A stretch of 64,000 nucleotides of DNA from positions 1 to 64,000 of the forward strand of contig JBDVJO010000011.1 of the NCBI GenBank assembly GCA_039939375.1, read 5' to 3'. Positions 52,229 to 60,808 of the stretch are shown in pieces. Positions within the stretch are counted from its first letter, which is position 1. Every line of letters starts with the position of its first letter. The translations under genes were made by a program, and so were the position numbers. The stretch is from Paracrocinitomix sp039939375 (GTDB taxonomy: Bacteria; Bacteroidota; Bacteroidia; Flavobacteriales_D; Crocinitomicaceae). The notes under the pieces were generated by a model. That model saw only the letters and a program-made list of their open reading frames with translations. It was not told the DNA's origin and made no database searches.

Positions 52229-52723
52229 ATGAAAACCTCCAGTTTAGTTCAATTCTTATTCCTTTTTATCTGTACAACCTTACTCTCATTTGCAGGGTAT
52301 AGCCAGTCCAGTAGCAATAAATTAGTACTTGTCAATTCCCTAAACGGAAAAGAAAAAGTCATTGGTTCAAACGAAAAAATTTCTATCTGGATTGGTGAAG
52401 AGAAGCATTCAGGCAAATACACGTTAATTGGAGATTCATTGATTGATATTGCCAATCAGCAATTTAAACTAGCCGATATAACTGAAATACGAGCAAACAG
52501 CAGAAATACAAGAATTGCAGGAGCAGTGTTGATGTCGGTTGGAGGTCTTCCTGTGCTAGTTGGTTCAGTAGCAGCAATTGCTGATGGCGGAAACACATTG
52601 CTTACCCCTATTGCTTTGGGAATAATGACCTTAGGTGCTCCACCTATAATAGCAGGAAGTTCCCTTACCTTTATTAAGAAAAAAAGAGCATTAAACGAAA
52701 AATGGAAATTGGTGATTAAGTAA
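52229..52723 (+). CDS. Hypothetical exported protein, 164 aa
   Basis: A signal peptide (about 1-26, ending GYSQ) is followed by a beta-rich domain of about 65 residues, a hydrophobic hairpin (about 95-150) with Gly/Ala/Leu-rich segments, and a basic C-terminal tail. No family is recognised. The domain-plus-hairpin layout is common among small Bacteroidota membrane proteins of unknown function. Confidence 0.7.
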   Translation: MKTSSLVQFLFLFICTTLLSFAGYSQSSSNKLVLVNSLNGKEKVIGSNEKISIWIGEEKHSGKYTLIGDSLIDIANQQFKLADITEIRANSRNTRIAGAVLMSVGGLPVLVGSVAAIADGGNTLLTPIALGIMTLGAPPIIAGSSLTFIKKKRALNEKWKLVIK

Positions 52724-52774
52724 ATTCTGAACCGCATATTAGGTTTCTTGCGCCAAGAATTTTATCTTTTGTCC

Positions 52775-53602
52775 ATGAAAAATTTAGCAGGCCTCTTTTT
52801 TGTTTTTTTAAGTTTTGGAACTAATGCTCAATGTATTGCAGATTCGGCTGCAAACGTTATTGCTTTCACTTATGAAGGAAAAGTTTATGAGATAGTGAAA
52901 GAAACTAAAACTTGGGCGGATGCGGCGGCTTGTGCTGTGGAGCGCGGGGGAATTCTAACTGAAATCGACTCGCAAGAAGAACAAGATACCATTTGGAGTG
53001 CGCTTCAAACTGCAGGAATCACCTTGTCAAACACAACTGCTCCAGACGGTGGAGGATCTGCCTATGTTTGGATTGGTGGAAATGATTTAGCGACAGAAGG
53101 TGCTTGGGTTTGGGATGGAGATAATGACGGATCATCAGTGCAGTTTTGGCAGGGTACAAGTTCAGGCTCCCCTGTTGGTGGATTGTATAACAATTGGGGA
53201 AATGAACCTGATGACTTTAACGGAAATCAAGATAATTTAGGCTTAGCTTTGAACAACTGGCCACTCGGTTCTGCCGGTCAATGGAATGATGTTGCATCTA
53301 CAAATCAGCTCTATTTTGTCATTGAATATCCTGTTAACTCTAACTCAGTTGATGAACCTATAAGTGCGCAGTTTAATTTATATCCAAACCCAGCTAACGA
53401 GGAAATTAAGGTAGAATTACCTTTCATTTTTGACATCCAAAAAGAACATAAAATTTATATCTACGATAATGCCGGAAAATTAGTAGAAACTGTTTTGATT
53501 GATGGCGAAATCATGACAATCGACACCAAACTTTATCCTGCAGGGCAATATCACCTTTACTTGAACGAGCTGTTAATTAAAGATTTTGTAGTTCAGCACT
53601 AA
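52775..53602 (+). CDS. C-type-lectin-like domain protein secreted by T9SS
   Basis: Start at ATG 52775, which opens the signal peptide (ending TNAQ); an upstream in-frame start at 52748 would bury it. The mature part (about 20-185 of 275 aa) is a C-type-lectin-like domain: WADAAACAVERGG, YVWIGGNDLATEGAWVWDG, the EPD loop in NWGNEPDDFNGNQDN, and GQWNDVAS near the end. EPD is close to the EPN/QPD calcium- and sugar-binding loop of classical lectins, so calcium-dependent glycan binding is plausible but unproven. The last ~80 residues are a T9SS type A sorting domain (LYPNPANEEIKV, IYDNAGKLVETV, GQYHLYL). Confidence 0.87.
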   Translation: MKNLAGLFFVFLSFGTNAQCIADSAANVIAFTYEGKVYEIVKETKTWADAAACAVERGGILTEIDSQEEQDTIWSALQTAGITLSNTTAPDGGGSAYVWIGGNDLATEGAWVWDGDNDGSSVQFWQGTSSGSPVGGLYNNWGNEPDDFNGNQDNLGLALNNWPLGSAGQWNDVASTNQLYFVIEYPVNSNSVDEPISAQFNLYPNPANEEIKVELPFIFDIQKEHKIYIYDNAGKLVETVLIDGEIMTIDTKLYPAGQYHLYLNELLIKDFVVQH

Positions 53603-53664
53603 ATTTAAGCACCAATTTTAGTTACCTTTTCATTCCGCTTACATCTTAGAGAAAGAAAGCATAA

Positions 53665-54225
53665 ATGAAAGAAGGTAAAATCATACATTATTTGCAAGAC
53701 GGCAGGCAAGAGAAGGCTTTTGCGCGTCTATACAAATACTATCCTAAGGTTGAAAAACATATTCTTGTTAATTCTGGATCTAAAGAAGAAGCGCTTGATA
53801 TATTTCAAGATGCACTGGTGCTCCTCTATCAAAAAGTTAACGCAAATGAACTTAAGGCAGATGTTAAAATAGATGGCTTCTTGATCAATTCTTGCAAGCT
53901 ACTTTGGAGCAATGAATTAAGAAAAAAGAAGGTTCGAGCTGGGGATGATTCAGGGCTTGGTGGACTCAAAAATGAAGAAGATGATAAAGATCATGCAGAA
54001 CAAGAACAAAAATTTGGAATCGTAGATTCTGCCTTACAGAAACTAGGCAACAAATGCCGGAAAATTTTAGAGTTGTTTTATTACAAATCGCTCTCAATGG
54101 ATGAAATAGCCAAAGAATTTGGTTATAAAACTGTGAAATCAGCCAAGGTGCAAAAGTATAAATGCATGGAAAGTGCACGAAAACTAGCCCTTGAATTACA
54201 AAACGCTAAAAACACGGAATCATGA
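53665..54225 (+). CDS. ECF-type RNA polymerase sigma factor
   Basis: 186 aa, the usual size of an extracytoplasmic-function sigma factor. Region 2 is at about 15-80 (AFARLYKYYPKVEKHI, EEALDIFQDALVLLYQKV) and region 4 at about 115-180 (LQKLGNKCRKILELFYYKSLSMDEIAKEFGYKT with the DNA-reading helix), separated by an acidic linker. It should redirect transcription when released from its anti-sigma factor, which is evidently the next gene (4-bp overlap). Confidence 0.92.
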   Translation: MKEGKIIHYLQDGRQEKAFARLYKYYPKVEKHILVNSGSKEEALDIFQDALVLLYQKVNANELKADVKIDGFLINSCKLLWSNELRKKKVRAGDDSGLGGLKNEEDDKDHAEQEQKFGIVDSALQKLGNKCRKILELFYYKSLSMDEIAKEFGYKTVKSAKVQKYKCMESARKLALELQNAKNTES

Positions 54226-55166
54226 GAGCAGCATTAGAAACTATCCAACAAATTGAACAATATCTGCTGAATGAAATGTCATCAGCAGAAAAATTGGCTT
54301 TTGAATCTGAAATCAGTCAAAATCCAACACTTAAATCACAAGTAGAGTTACAGCAAAGCCTTATGGCAGGCATTCAAAGAATGGGATTAAAGGCTTCAGC
54401 TGCCAAAGCAAGAAGTAAGTACTTATTAAGAAAATGGAGCATTAGGTTGGGCTTACTTTTACTTCTAGTTGCTCTTTCTTCATTCTCTTATGTTTATTTC
54501 AATTCAACTGAAGACTGTGTTCCTTGTGATAATGAAATCCGCTATGAAGGAACAGATGCTGTAATGGACCAAAATTGTTGCCCTCAAATAGAAGCTTCTC
54601 CTGGACCAATTGAAACAGTTCCCGTATCTGGTTTTGAAATTATTGAAGAAGAGTGTGAAGATGAAATTCCAGTTACTTCAATTAAAGACTCCGTTTTTGA
54701 GGGCGAAAAAACTGACGTTGAAAACGGAGCGAACAATTTAGACAATGATTTAAATGAACCAATAATCACTGACGAAATCTTAATTCCAAATGTGGAATTT
54801 AACGGAAATGGCAACAGTACGATAACAAATGCTTCTAAAGATGAAAATGTAGTTGATCTTGTGAATGTCGAGCCCTCTTTTCCGGGTGGTGAATACGCTC
54901 TGATGCAATGGCTTTCTGCTAACACTATTTACCCGCAATCTGCCATAGATAATAATTTAGGAGGAACTGTATACGTAGGATTCACTGTTAATGAACGAGG
55001 AAAAATTATCAATTCCAACATCAAAAGAAGTGCCCATCCAATTCTTGATCAAGCCGCCTTGGCTACCATAAAAAAGATGCCTGACTGGGTTCCTGCTGAA
55101 TACAATGGCGAAAAAATTGCCGTTTCTTATGCCTTGCCCATTAAATTTGTTGCGGGTGTCTATTAG
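54222..55166 (+). CDS. Anti-sigma-like membrane protein fused to a TonB C-terminal domain
   Basis: 314 aa in three parts. Residues about 1-70 are a cytoplasmic helical domain of the type found in anti-sigma factors (QIEQYLLNEMSSAEKLAFES). About 74-93 is a membrane helix. About 95-215 is an acidic periplasmic linker with four cysteines close together (C99, C102 and an adjacent CC pair). About 215-314 is a TonB-type C-terminal domain (EPSFPGGEYALMQWLS, GGTVYVGFTVNERGKI, ALATIKKMPDWVPA). Coupled to the ECF sigma gene, it probably binds the sigma factor inside the cell while its TonB domain senses or contacts an outer-membrane protein. This combined role is inference. Confidence 0.8.
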   Translation: MRAALETIQQIEQYLLNEMSSAEKLAFESEISQNPTLKSQVELQQSLMAGIQRMGLKASAAKARSKYLLRKWSIRLGLLLLLVALSSFSYVYFNSTEDCVPCDNEIRYEGTDAVMDQNCCPQIEASPGPIETVPVSGFEIIEEECEDEIPVTSIKDSVFEGEKTDVENGANNLDNDLNEPIITDEILIPNVEFNGNGNSTITNASKDENVVDLVNVEPSFPGGEYALMQWLSANTIYPQSAIDNNLGGTVYVGFTVNERGKIINSNIKRSAHPILDQAALATIKKMPDWVPAEYNGEKIAVSYALPIKFVAGVY

Positions 55167-55192
55167 CTTTTTATTTTCATTATTTTCGCTTT

Positions 55193-57160
55193 ATGAGTCT
55201 GATAATGAAAATATTTCTCTCTTTACTCTTTTTGTTTCCAGCAGTACTTTTCGCCCAGGTCAACCCGATTATTGACAGCCTTGAAAACCTGATTGAAACC
55301 AATCCTCATGACACCGTTAAAGTCTTAACTAAATCTGAATTATGTTGGGAGTATCGAATAATTGATCAAAAAAAAGCTTTGCAAAATGGACAAGAAGCCG
55401 TCTTTTTGGCAAGATCTATTGATTACAAAACAGGTCTTGGAAAATCATTGAATGATTTATCTATCATCTACATTGATAAAGGAAGCCTAGACACCGCAGG
55501 ACTCTTATTAGAAGAGGCAAAAATAATTCGACTTGAACTGAACGATTCGGCTGGGGTAGCGGCTATTCATAATAAGTTAGGAATCATTTACGAACATTTA
55601 GTGCGCTTAGAAGAGGCTATGGTCAATCACTTGGCCGCGCTTGAATATTACGAATCTATTGACAACAAGGCAAACATGGGGTTTTGTTTGAACAACATTG
55701 GTAATGTGCATTTCAAAATGAAAAATTACTTGAAAGCAGAAGAAGTGCATCAACAAGCGCTTGATTTGAGAACTTCAATTAACGATTATTACGGAATTGC
55801 AGGGAGTCACTCAAATCTAGCCAACTTAAAAACTTTTACTGGGGATACTGTAAAAGCTATTTACCATTATGACCAAGCAATAAAAGTATATCGCGAAAAT
55901 GAATTTGAAAATGACTTAGCCGTAACGTTGAACAATCTAGGAAGTCTCTATTTAGGGATAGACCTGAAACTTGCTGAAAAATATGTGAAAGAAGCATTCG
56001 AAATAAGATTGCGACTGAATGACGCCAGAGGAATTTCTTCTTCGTCTATTTTAATGGGAGATATCTATATGGAGCAAGGCAATTTTTCGGCTGCATTAAA
56101 ATCACTGCATACAGGTTTAAGTTTGAGTGTAAAAAGCGGATTTGAAAACAAAGAAAAAGGTGCTTATGAAAAATTGGCCAAACTACACTCTAAACTAAAC
56201 AATGCAGATAGCACTTATTACTACTATTCCAAGTTTTATGAAATTGAGAAAAACCAATACGAATCAAATTTAAGTGACCAGGTGAACGAATTACAAACGG
56301 TTTACGAAACAGAGAAAAAAGACAAGGCAAATGAAATACTTGCTAGAATAAACGCCGAAGAAACTGCTAAAAGAAAAACCGCCGACTTAAAAGTATCCAG
56401 CAGAAATAACATAATCATTATAATCAGCTCCATTACAATACTTATTTTGTTGGCCTCTCTACTCCTTTTTCAAAGAAGAAAAAAAATTGCAGCTCAAGAA
56501 AAAAACATAGCCTTACAAATAGAACGAGATAAAGGTTTAAAAGCGGTCTTTAACGCCCAAGAAGAAGAAAGAAGCAGAATTTCTAAAGATTTGCATGATG
56601 GTATTGGTCAGCAATTGAGCGGAATCAAATTAGCATGGAGTAGCCTTTCGCATGAAATTAAAAACGAAAAAGCTGAGTTAGGACAAAAGTTAGGAGATTT
56701 AACAAGCATCTTAGATAAAAGCGCTAACGAAGTAAGAGAACTCTCACATCAAATGATGCCAAGATCCTTAGCAGACTTTGGTTTATCAGTATCTCTTAAA
56801 GGAATGTTAGAAGACAGTTTTAAGTTCTCAGAAGTCAAATTAACTTATGAAGACTTGAACTTAAACGAAAGAAGATTTTCAGATGAAATTGAATTAGCCG
56901 CGTTCAGAGTTTCTCAAGAGATTATAAACAACAGCATCAAACATGCTCAGGCCAGTGAAATAACTTTTCAAATATACATGCAAGGGGACACGCTCTTCGT
57001 TTTAATTGAAGATAACGGACTTGGTTTTGATTTAAATCTTGCAAAAAATGGTTTAGGTTTAACCAATATGAAAAGCAGACTCCAATCAATAAATGGCAAG
57101 CTAAATATTCAGTCTTCAGATAAAGGAACAGCAGTTTCTTTCCAAATTCCGGTAAAATAA
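55193..57160 (+). CDS. TPR-sensor histidine kinase (HisKA_3/NarL type)
   Basis: 655 aa with a signal peptide (about 1-22; ATG at 55193 or codon 5 at 55205). TPR repeats span about 30-370, outside the membrane, with the repeated N-x-L-G pattern. A short coiled coil, membrane helix (about 405-427), second coiled coil, HisKA_3 domain with phospho-acceptor H468 in SKDLHDGIGQQL and a C-terminal HATPase_c domain (SQEIINNSIKHA; DNGLGFDL; GLTNMKSRLQSINGKL) complete the kinase. The expected partner is a LuxR/NarL-type response regulator, but none is encoded in the window. It follows the anti-sigma/TonB gene by 26 bp and is probably in the same operon. Confidence 0.9.
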   Translation: MSLIMKIFLSLLFLFPAVLFAQVNPIIDSLENLIETNPHDTVKVLTKSELCWEYRIIDQKKALQNGQEAVFLARSIDYKTGLGKSLNDLSIIYIDKGSLDTAGLLLEEAKIIRLELNDSAGVAAIHNKLGIIYEHLVRLEEAMVNHLAALEYYESIDNKANMGFCLNNIGNVHFKMKNYLKAEEVHQQALDLRTSINDYYGIAGSHSNLANLKTFTGDTVKAIYHYDQAIKVYRENEFENDLAVTLNNLGSLYLGIDLKLAEKYVKEAFEIRLRLNDARGISSSSILMGDIYMEQGNFSAALKSLHTGLSLSVKSGFENKEKGAYEKLAKLHSKLNNADSTYYYYSKFYEIEKNQYESNLSDQVNELQTVYETEKKDKANEILARINAEETAKRKTADLKVSSRNNIIIIISSITILILLASLLLFQRRKKIAAQEKNIALQIERDKGLKAVFNAQEEERSRISKDLHDGIGQQLSGIKLAWSSLSHEIKNEKAELGQKLGDLTSILDKSANEVRELSHQMMPRSLADFGLSVSLKGMLEDSFKFSEVKLTYEDLNLNERRFSDEIELAAFRVSQEIINNSIKHAQASEITFQIYMQGDTLFVLIEDNGLGFDLNLAKNGLGLTNMKSRLQSINGKLNIQSSDKGTAVSFQIPVK

Positions 57161-57361
57161 ATTAGAATCAAAGTGTAACTTTTTAGGGGGGTTGATTGTC
57201 TTAAAAAGGCTAAGGCGCTTATTTTCAGTCAATAAAAATTAAATTATTTGTTAATTTTTTTTAAAACCACACTAAATTGGCATGATATTCGTTAGCTTTA
57301 GTGAACGTTCTAATTATTTAAACGAAATAAGAATTATTATTCACCCAAATCAACACATATT

Positions 57362-57880
57362 ATGAAAAAGACATCAGTCGCATTTTTGTTGCTTTGTTCT
57401 GTTGGTGTAATGGTATCTTGTGGTAAAAAGCAAGACGAAAACGTAGAAGGATGGAAGCCTATCTATTCTACCGAAGCAAATACCGAGACCATTGAAATGA
57501 AGACCTCAGAACCCCTTGAGCAACCCGGTAGAATTTATGTTTATGAGAATTTCTTAATGGTAAATGACCAAGGAAAAGGAATCCATATTTACGACAATTC
57601 AAATCAATCCAATCCTACAGAAGTTTCATTTATCGGAATTCCTGGTAACATGGATTTTTCAGTAAGAGCAGATAAAATTTATGCTGATAACATCACAGAC
57701 ATGGTGATTATCGACATTTCAAATCCCTCAGCTCCGGAATTTAAAAACAGAATGAAAGATATCTTTCCTGTTCAACAATTTCCAGATGAGTTTGGACCAT
57801 TTGAGTGTGTAGACGCTTCAAAAGGATCAGTAATTGGTTGGGAAAAAACAAGATTAGATAACCCTGAATGTTTCAGATAA
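57362..57880 (+). CDS. LVIVD-type lipoprotein, 172 aa
   Basis: A signal peptide with lipobox VMVSC (Cys20) is followed by a short acidic linker and a beta-propeller-like region with LVIVD-type repeats: GKGIHIYDNSNQSNPTEVSFI and ADNITDMVIIDISNPSAPEF. This fold is found in surface lipoproteins of unknown ligand. The next gene encodes a longer protein of the same kind, so the two are probably a duplicated pair. The 200-bp leader is AT-rich, with a possible -7 box near 57296 (TAGCTTTA), and no terminator separates it from the next gene. Confidence 0.8.
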   Translation: MKKTSVAFLLLCSVGVMVSCGKKQDENVEGWKPIYSTEANTETIEMKTSEPLEQPGRIYVYENFLMVNDQGKGIHIYDNSNQSNPTEVSFIGIPGNMDFSVRADKIYADNITDMVIIDISNPSAPEFKNRMKDIFPVQQFPDEFGPFECVDASKGSVIGWEKTRLDNPECFR

Positions 57881-57891
57881 AAATTAAAACT

Positions 57892-58686
57892 ATGAAAAAG
57901 TTAAAATTTATTTTCGCTGGAGCAATCTTAATAGGGGCTTTAGCAAGTTGTGAAAAAGAAGAAGTAACAACAAACGAAGAAGTAGAATCAACATCACAAA
58001 CCAAAGAGCAAGCAAACGCAGGTTTTGGCGGATCTTTAGCACAGTTTACAATTGTTGATGAATATTTATATACCATTGATTACAGAACACTAAACATCTT
58101 TTTCTTAGGAAATTCAGAAGAGCCTGAATTAACTGAGTCTATTGATATGGGTGTTGGAATGGAAACTGTATTCCATCAAAACGGAAGACTTTTTATTGGA
58201 GCAAATGACGGTGTTCATATTTATGACATCTCTGATCCAAGATCTCCAATGGAAGTTTCAGAATTCAACCACGTTACAAGTTGTGACCCTGTAGTTGCTA
58301 ATGACAACTATGCTTTTGCAACCTTAAGAGGTGGAACTGAGTGTGGTGGAAGTTTAAGTCAATTAGATATCATTGATATTTCAGACATTAACTTCCCTCA
58401 TCAAGTTGGACAATCACAGTTAATCAATCCTTATGGATTAGGTTTATCAAATGTTGATGCTAACATCTTATATGTTTGTGATGGCTATGCAGGTTTAAAA
58501 GCCTATGACATCTCAAATGGTGGATGGGGAATTGAAACCGTTATGGAAAGAGATGACTTAGAAGCTATGGATGTAATTGCTGATGAAGACGCTAACTTAA
58601 TCGTATTAACGAGAGGCGGAATCTATCAGTTTGATGCTTCAAATCCAACTGAATTAGTACAAAAATCAGTGATTTTAGTACAATAG
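57892..58686 (+). CDS. LVIVD-repeat lipoprotein, 264 aa
   Basis: ATG at 57892 gives a proper lipoprotein signal (GALASC, Cys19); an earlier in-frame ATG (57868, inside the preceding gene) adds eight residues that would only weaken it. After an acidic/Thr-rich linker come several LVIVD repeats of the pattern L-x-I-x-D-I-S-x-P (GVHIYDISDPRSPMEVSEF, QLDIIDISDINFPHQVGQS, GLKAYDISNGGWGIETVM), which fold as a beta-propeller. A CGG segment and several paired cysteines may form disulfides. It is one of a tandem pair with the gene before it and is followed within 2 bp by the barrel-like gene. Confidence 0.82.
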   Translation: MKKLKFIFAGAILIGALASCEKEEVTTNEEVESTSQTKEQANAGFGGSLAQFTIVDEYLYTIDYRTLNIFFLGNSEEPELTESIDMGVGMETVFHQNGRLFIGANDGVHIYDISDPRSPMEVSEFNHVTSCDPVVANDNYAFATLRGGTECGGSLSQLDIIDISDINFPHQVGQSQLINPYGLGLSNVDANILYVCDGYAGLKAYDISNGGWGIETVMERDDLEAMDVIADEDANLIVLTRGGIYQFDASNPTELVQKSVILVQ

Positions 58687-58688
58687 GC

Positions 58689-59420
58689 TTGAAAAAGCTG
58701 TTATCAATATTATTATTATCCTCTTGCGCTACTTTTGCGCAAGAGGATTTTTCTTCTCCAAAAGATTCATTAGAATACAATGTCTTTAAAGAAACCGTTC
58801 CGTTTTGGAGATTAGAAAAAAACTGGAAATTCTCACCGTTTGATGTCTTTTCAGCAGTATCAACAGTTGGTTTAGATTTAGAAACTGTTGTAAAACCCGG
58901 TCTCAGTTTTCAATACGGAGCCGCATTTATTCCTTCATTTTTACAATTTACAGTTGGTAATTCAAATGACCAATTCAATTGGATGAATGGCTACAAAGTT
59001 CGCTTTGAAAGCAGATACTCTGCTTTTAGAAGAGAAGGCTTATACCTTTCAGGAGAACTTGCATTTAGGCATTTAATTATTTCTGATGTCACACCTGTTG
59101 GAATGGAAGGAGATGGCTTTGGAAACTTTGCTTATTTCATTAATCATGAAATGATTTATCACCGATTTTCTTCACATGCCAATATTAAAATGGGCTTTCA
59201 AAAAATCATATCAAATAAGCTTTGTGTAGATGTTTTTGCTGGCATGAGTTTCAGGGTAAATAATGTGTTTACCAATTCAGACGGACCATCAGAAGGGGTT
59301 CCGCAGTTTAACTGGAACCGTTTTGATTGGACGCTAATTAATCATCACATTTATGGCTATGCCATGCCGATTGTTGGTTTGCGATTAGGCATCCATTCAC
59401 CTGCAAAAGCAGATATCTAA
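58689..59420 (+). CDS. Hypothetical outer-membrane protein, 243 aa
   Basis: The start is TTG, 2 bp after the lipoprotein stop codon, giving a signal peptide ending CATFAQ. The mature protein has about ten amphipathic strands and aromatic turns (LSFQYGAAFIPSFLQ, LYLSGELAFRHLII, HHIYGYAMPIVGLRLGIH), as expected of an outer-membrane barrel. I do not recognise the family. Being cotranscribed with two LVIVD lipoproteins, it could form an outer-membrane complex with them. Confidence 0.7.
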   Translation: MKKLLSILLLSSCATFAQEDFSSPKDSLEYNVFKETVPFWRLEKNWKFSPFDVFSAVSTVGLDLETVVKPGLSFQYGAAFIPSFLQFTVGNSNDQFNWMNGYKVRFESRYSAFRREGLYLSGELAFRHLIISDVTPVGMEGDGFGNFAYFINHEMIYHRFSSHANIKMGFQKIISNKLCVDVFAGMSFRVNNVFTNSDGPSEGVPQFNWNRFDWTLINHHIYGYAMPIVGLRLGIHSPAKADI

Positions 59421-59640
59421 CAAAAGGCAGAAAATCTGCAAAAAAATCTAACTTTCTAAGGCCTCCAGCGCTAATTTTAAGATTCATAAAAAGCTCTTAA
59501 CTCAATCATAGCCACCACAGAATCAATTGCCCTCTTATTTTCATTATTTAAACACTTACTTTGTCATTGGTCGATTGGAAGGCGCCATTGACGAGAAATG
59601 TTTATTTTCACGGCAATAATTTAACAAAAGACCGAACGTA

Positions 59641-60669
59641 ATGAAAAACCCAAAGGTTCTAATCCTTTACACTGGCGGTACCATTGGTATGATCAATGAC
59701 CCAGAAACCGGTGCACTTAAACCCTTTGACTTTGAATCGCTTTACAGCAGTATTCCAGAGTTAAAGCAGTTTGATTATGAATTAGACACTTATTCAGTTG
59801 ACGAGCCAATTGATTCGTCTGACATGAATCCGAAACTTTGGGGTGACATTGCAACCACGATCTTTGACAACTATGCTAATTATGATGGCTTTGTTGTGCT
59901 TCACGGCACAGATACAATGGCCTTCACAACGGCTGCCTTGAGTTTTATGCTTCAAGGATTGAGAAAACCTGTCATTTTCACCGGTTCACAATTACCCATA
60001 GGGCAAATTAGAACAGACGGAAAAGAAAACTTAATTACTGCTATCGAGATGGCCGGTATGCAAGACATGGCAGGGCAATCAATCATTCAAGAAGTGGCGC
60101 TTTACTTTGAGTTTCAATTGTATAAAGGAAACAGAGTTACAAAAATAAGCACCTTCAACTTTGAAGCATTTAAAAGTTATAATTACCCACTTTTAGCTCA
60201 GGCTGGAACCAATATTAAAATTGACCACAATTCGCTATATCGATCGCAAAAAGAAGAGCTTCAATTGTTCACCAATTTTAATTCAAATATTGCCTTGGTA
60301 AAATTATTTCCAGGGATGCCACTAGCTCCGCTAGAATCAATATTTGATTTTGAAACAACCGAAGGTGTCATTTTAGAAACCTTTGGAAACGGAAACAGTT
60401 TTTCATCAGCCTATTTTGAAGAAATGATTGCAAGCTACATGAAAGCGGGCGGAATTGTAATGAATATTACGCAATGTGCCCAAGGAAATGTAGTGCTTGG
60501 TTTGTACCAAACTTCGGTGCATTTTAAGCGACTTGAAGTGATCAGTGGAAGAGATATAACCACTGAAGCTGCGGTTGCTAAAATGATGTACGTTTTAGGC
60601 TCAACCAAGGTGCAAGAAGAGAGAATTGAGATGTTATCGCAAAATATCTGTGGTGAGGTAACAATTTAA
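59641..60669 (+). CDS. ansA: L-asparaginase I
   Basis: Cytoplasmic type I asparaginase, 342 aa, hydrolysing L-asparagine to aspartate and ammonia. Catalytic residues match the family: T14 in YTGGTIGM, T90-D91 in LHGTDTM, and K168 in GNRVTKIS; YTGSQLP-like VIFTGSQLP and IRTDGKENL surround the site. There is no signal peptide. It stands upstream of the ExbB/ExbD-type operon, an order I recall from other Flavobacteria, but the 139-bp gap with a promoter-like box suggests separate transcription. Confidence 0.94.
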   Translation: MKNPKVLILYTGGTIGMINDPETGALKPFDFESLYSSIPELKQFDYELDTYSVDEPIDSSDMNPKLWGDIATTIFDNYANYDGFVVLHGTDTMAFTTAALSFMLQGLRKPVIFTGSQLPIGQIRTDGKENLITAIEMAGMQDMAGQSIIQEVALYFEFQLYKGNRVTKISTFNFEAFKSYNYPLLAQAGTNIKIDHNSLYRSQKEELQLFTNFNSNIALVKLFPGMPLAPLESIFDFETTEGVILETFGNGNSFSSAYFEEMIASYMKAGGIVMNITQCAQGNVVLGLYQTSVHFKRLEVISGRDITTEAAVAKMMYVLGSTKVQEERIEMLSQNICGEVTI

Positions 60670-60726
60670 TCACATCAAAAGGGTTGAAAAAACCGCCTTT
60701 GAATTAGCATGAGTAAGAAAATTTTG

Positions 60727-60734
60727 TACTTTAG
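60727..60734 (+). promoter_or_regulatory. -7-like box (TACTTTAG) of the ExbB/ExbD operon
   Basis: One mismatch from TAnnTTTG, 74 bp before the ATG. There is no exact TTG at 19 bp; the nearest is 25 bp upstream. Confidence 0.35.
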
Positions 60735-60808
60735 CAACGCTTTTTGACTGCCAATTCAAATGTTGGGCAAATCAAAAGCAAGGAACTTTAAAATAAAAAC
60801 AATTAAAA

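Noticed and set aside
52748..52774. Earlier start of the lectin-like gene
   Set aside because: It would place nine residues in front of a signal peptide that is complete from 52775.
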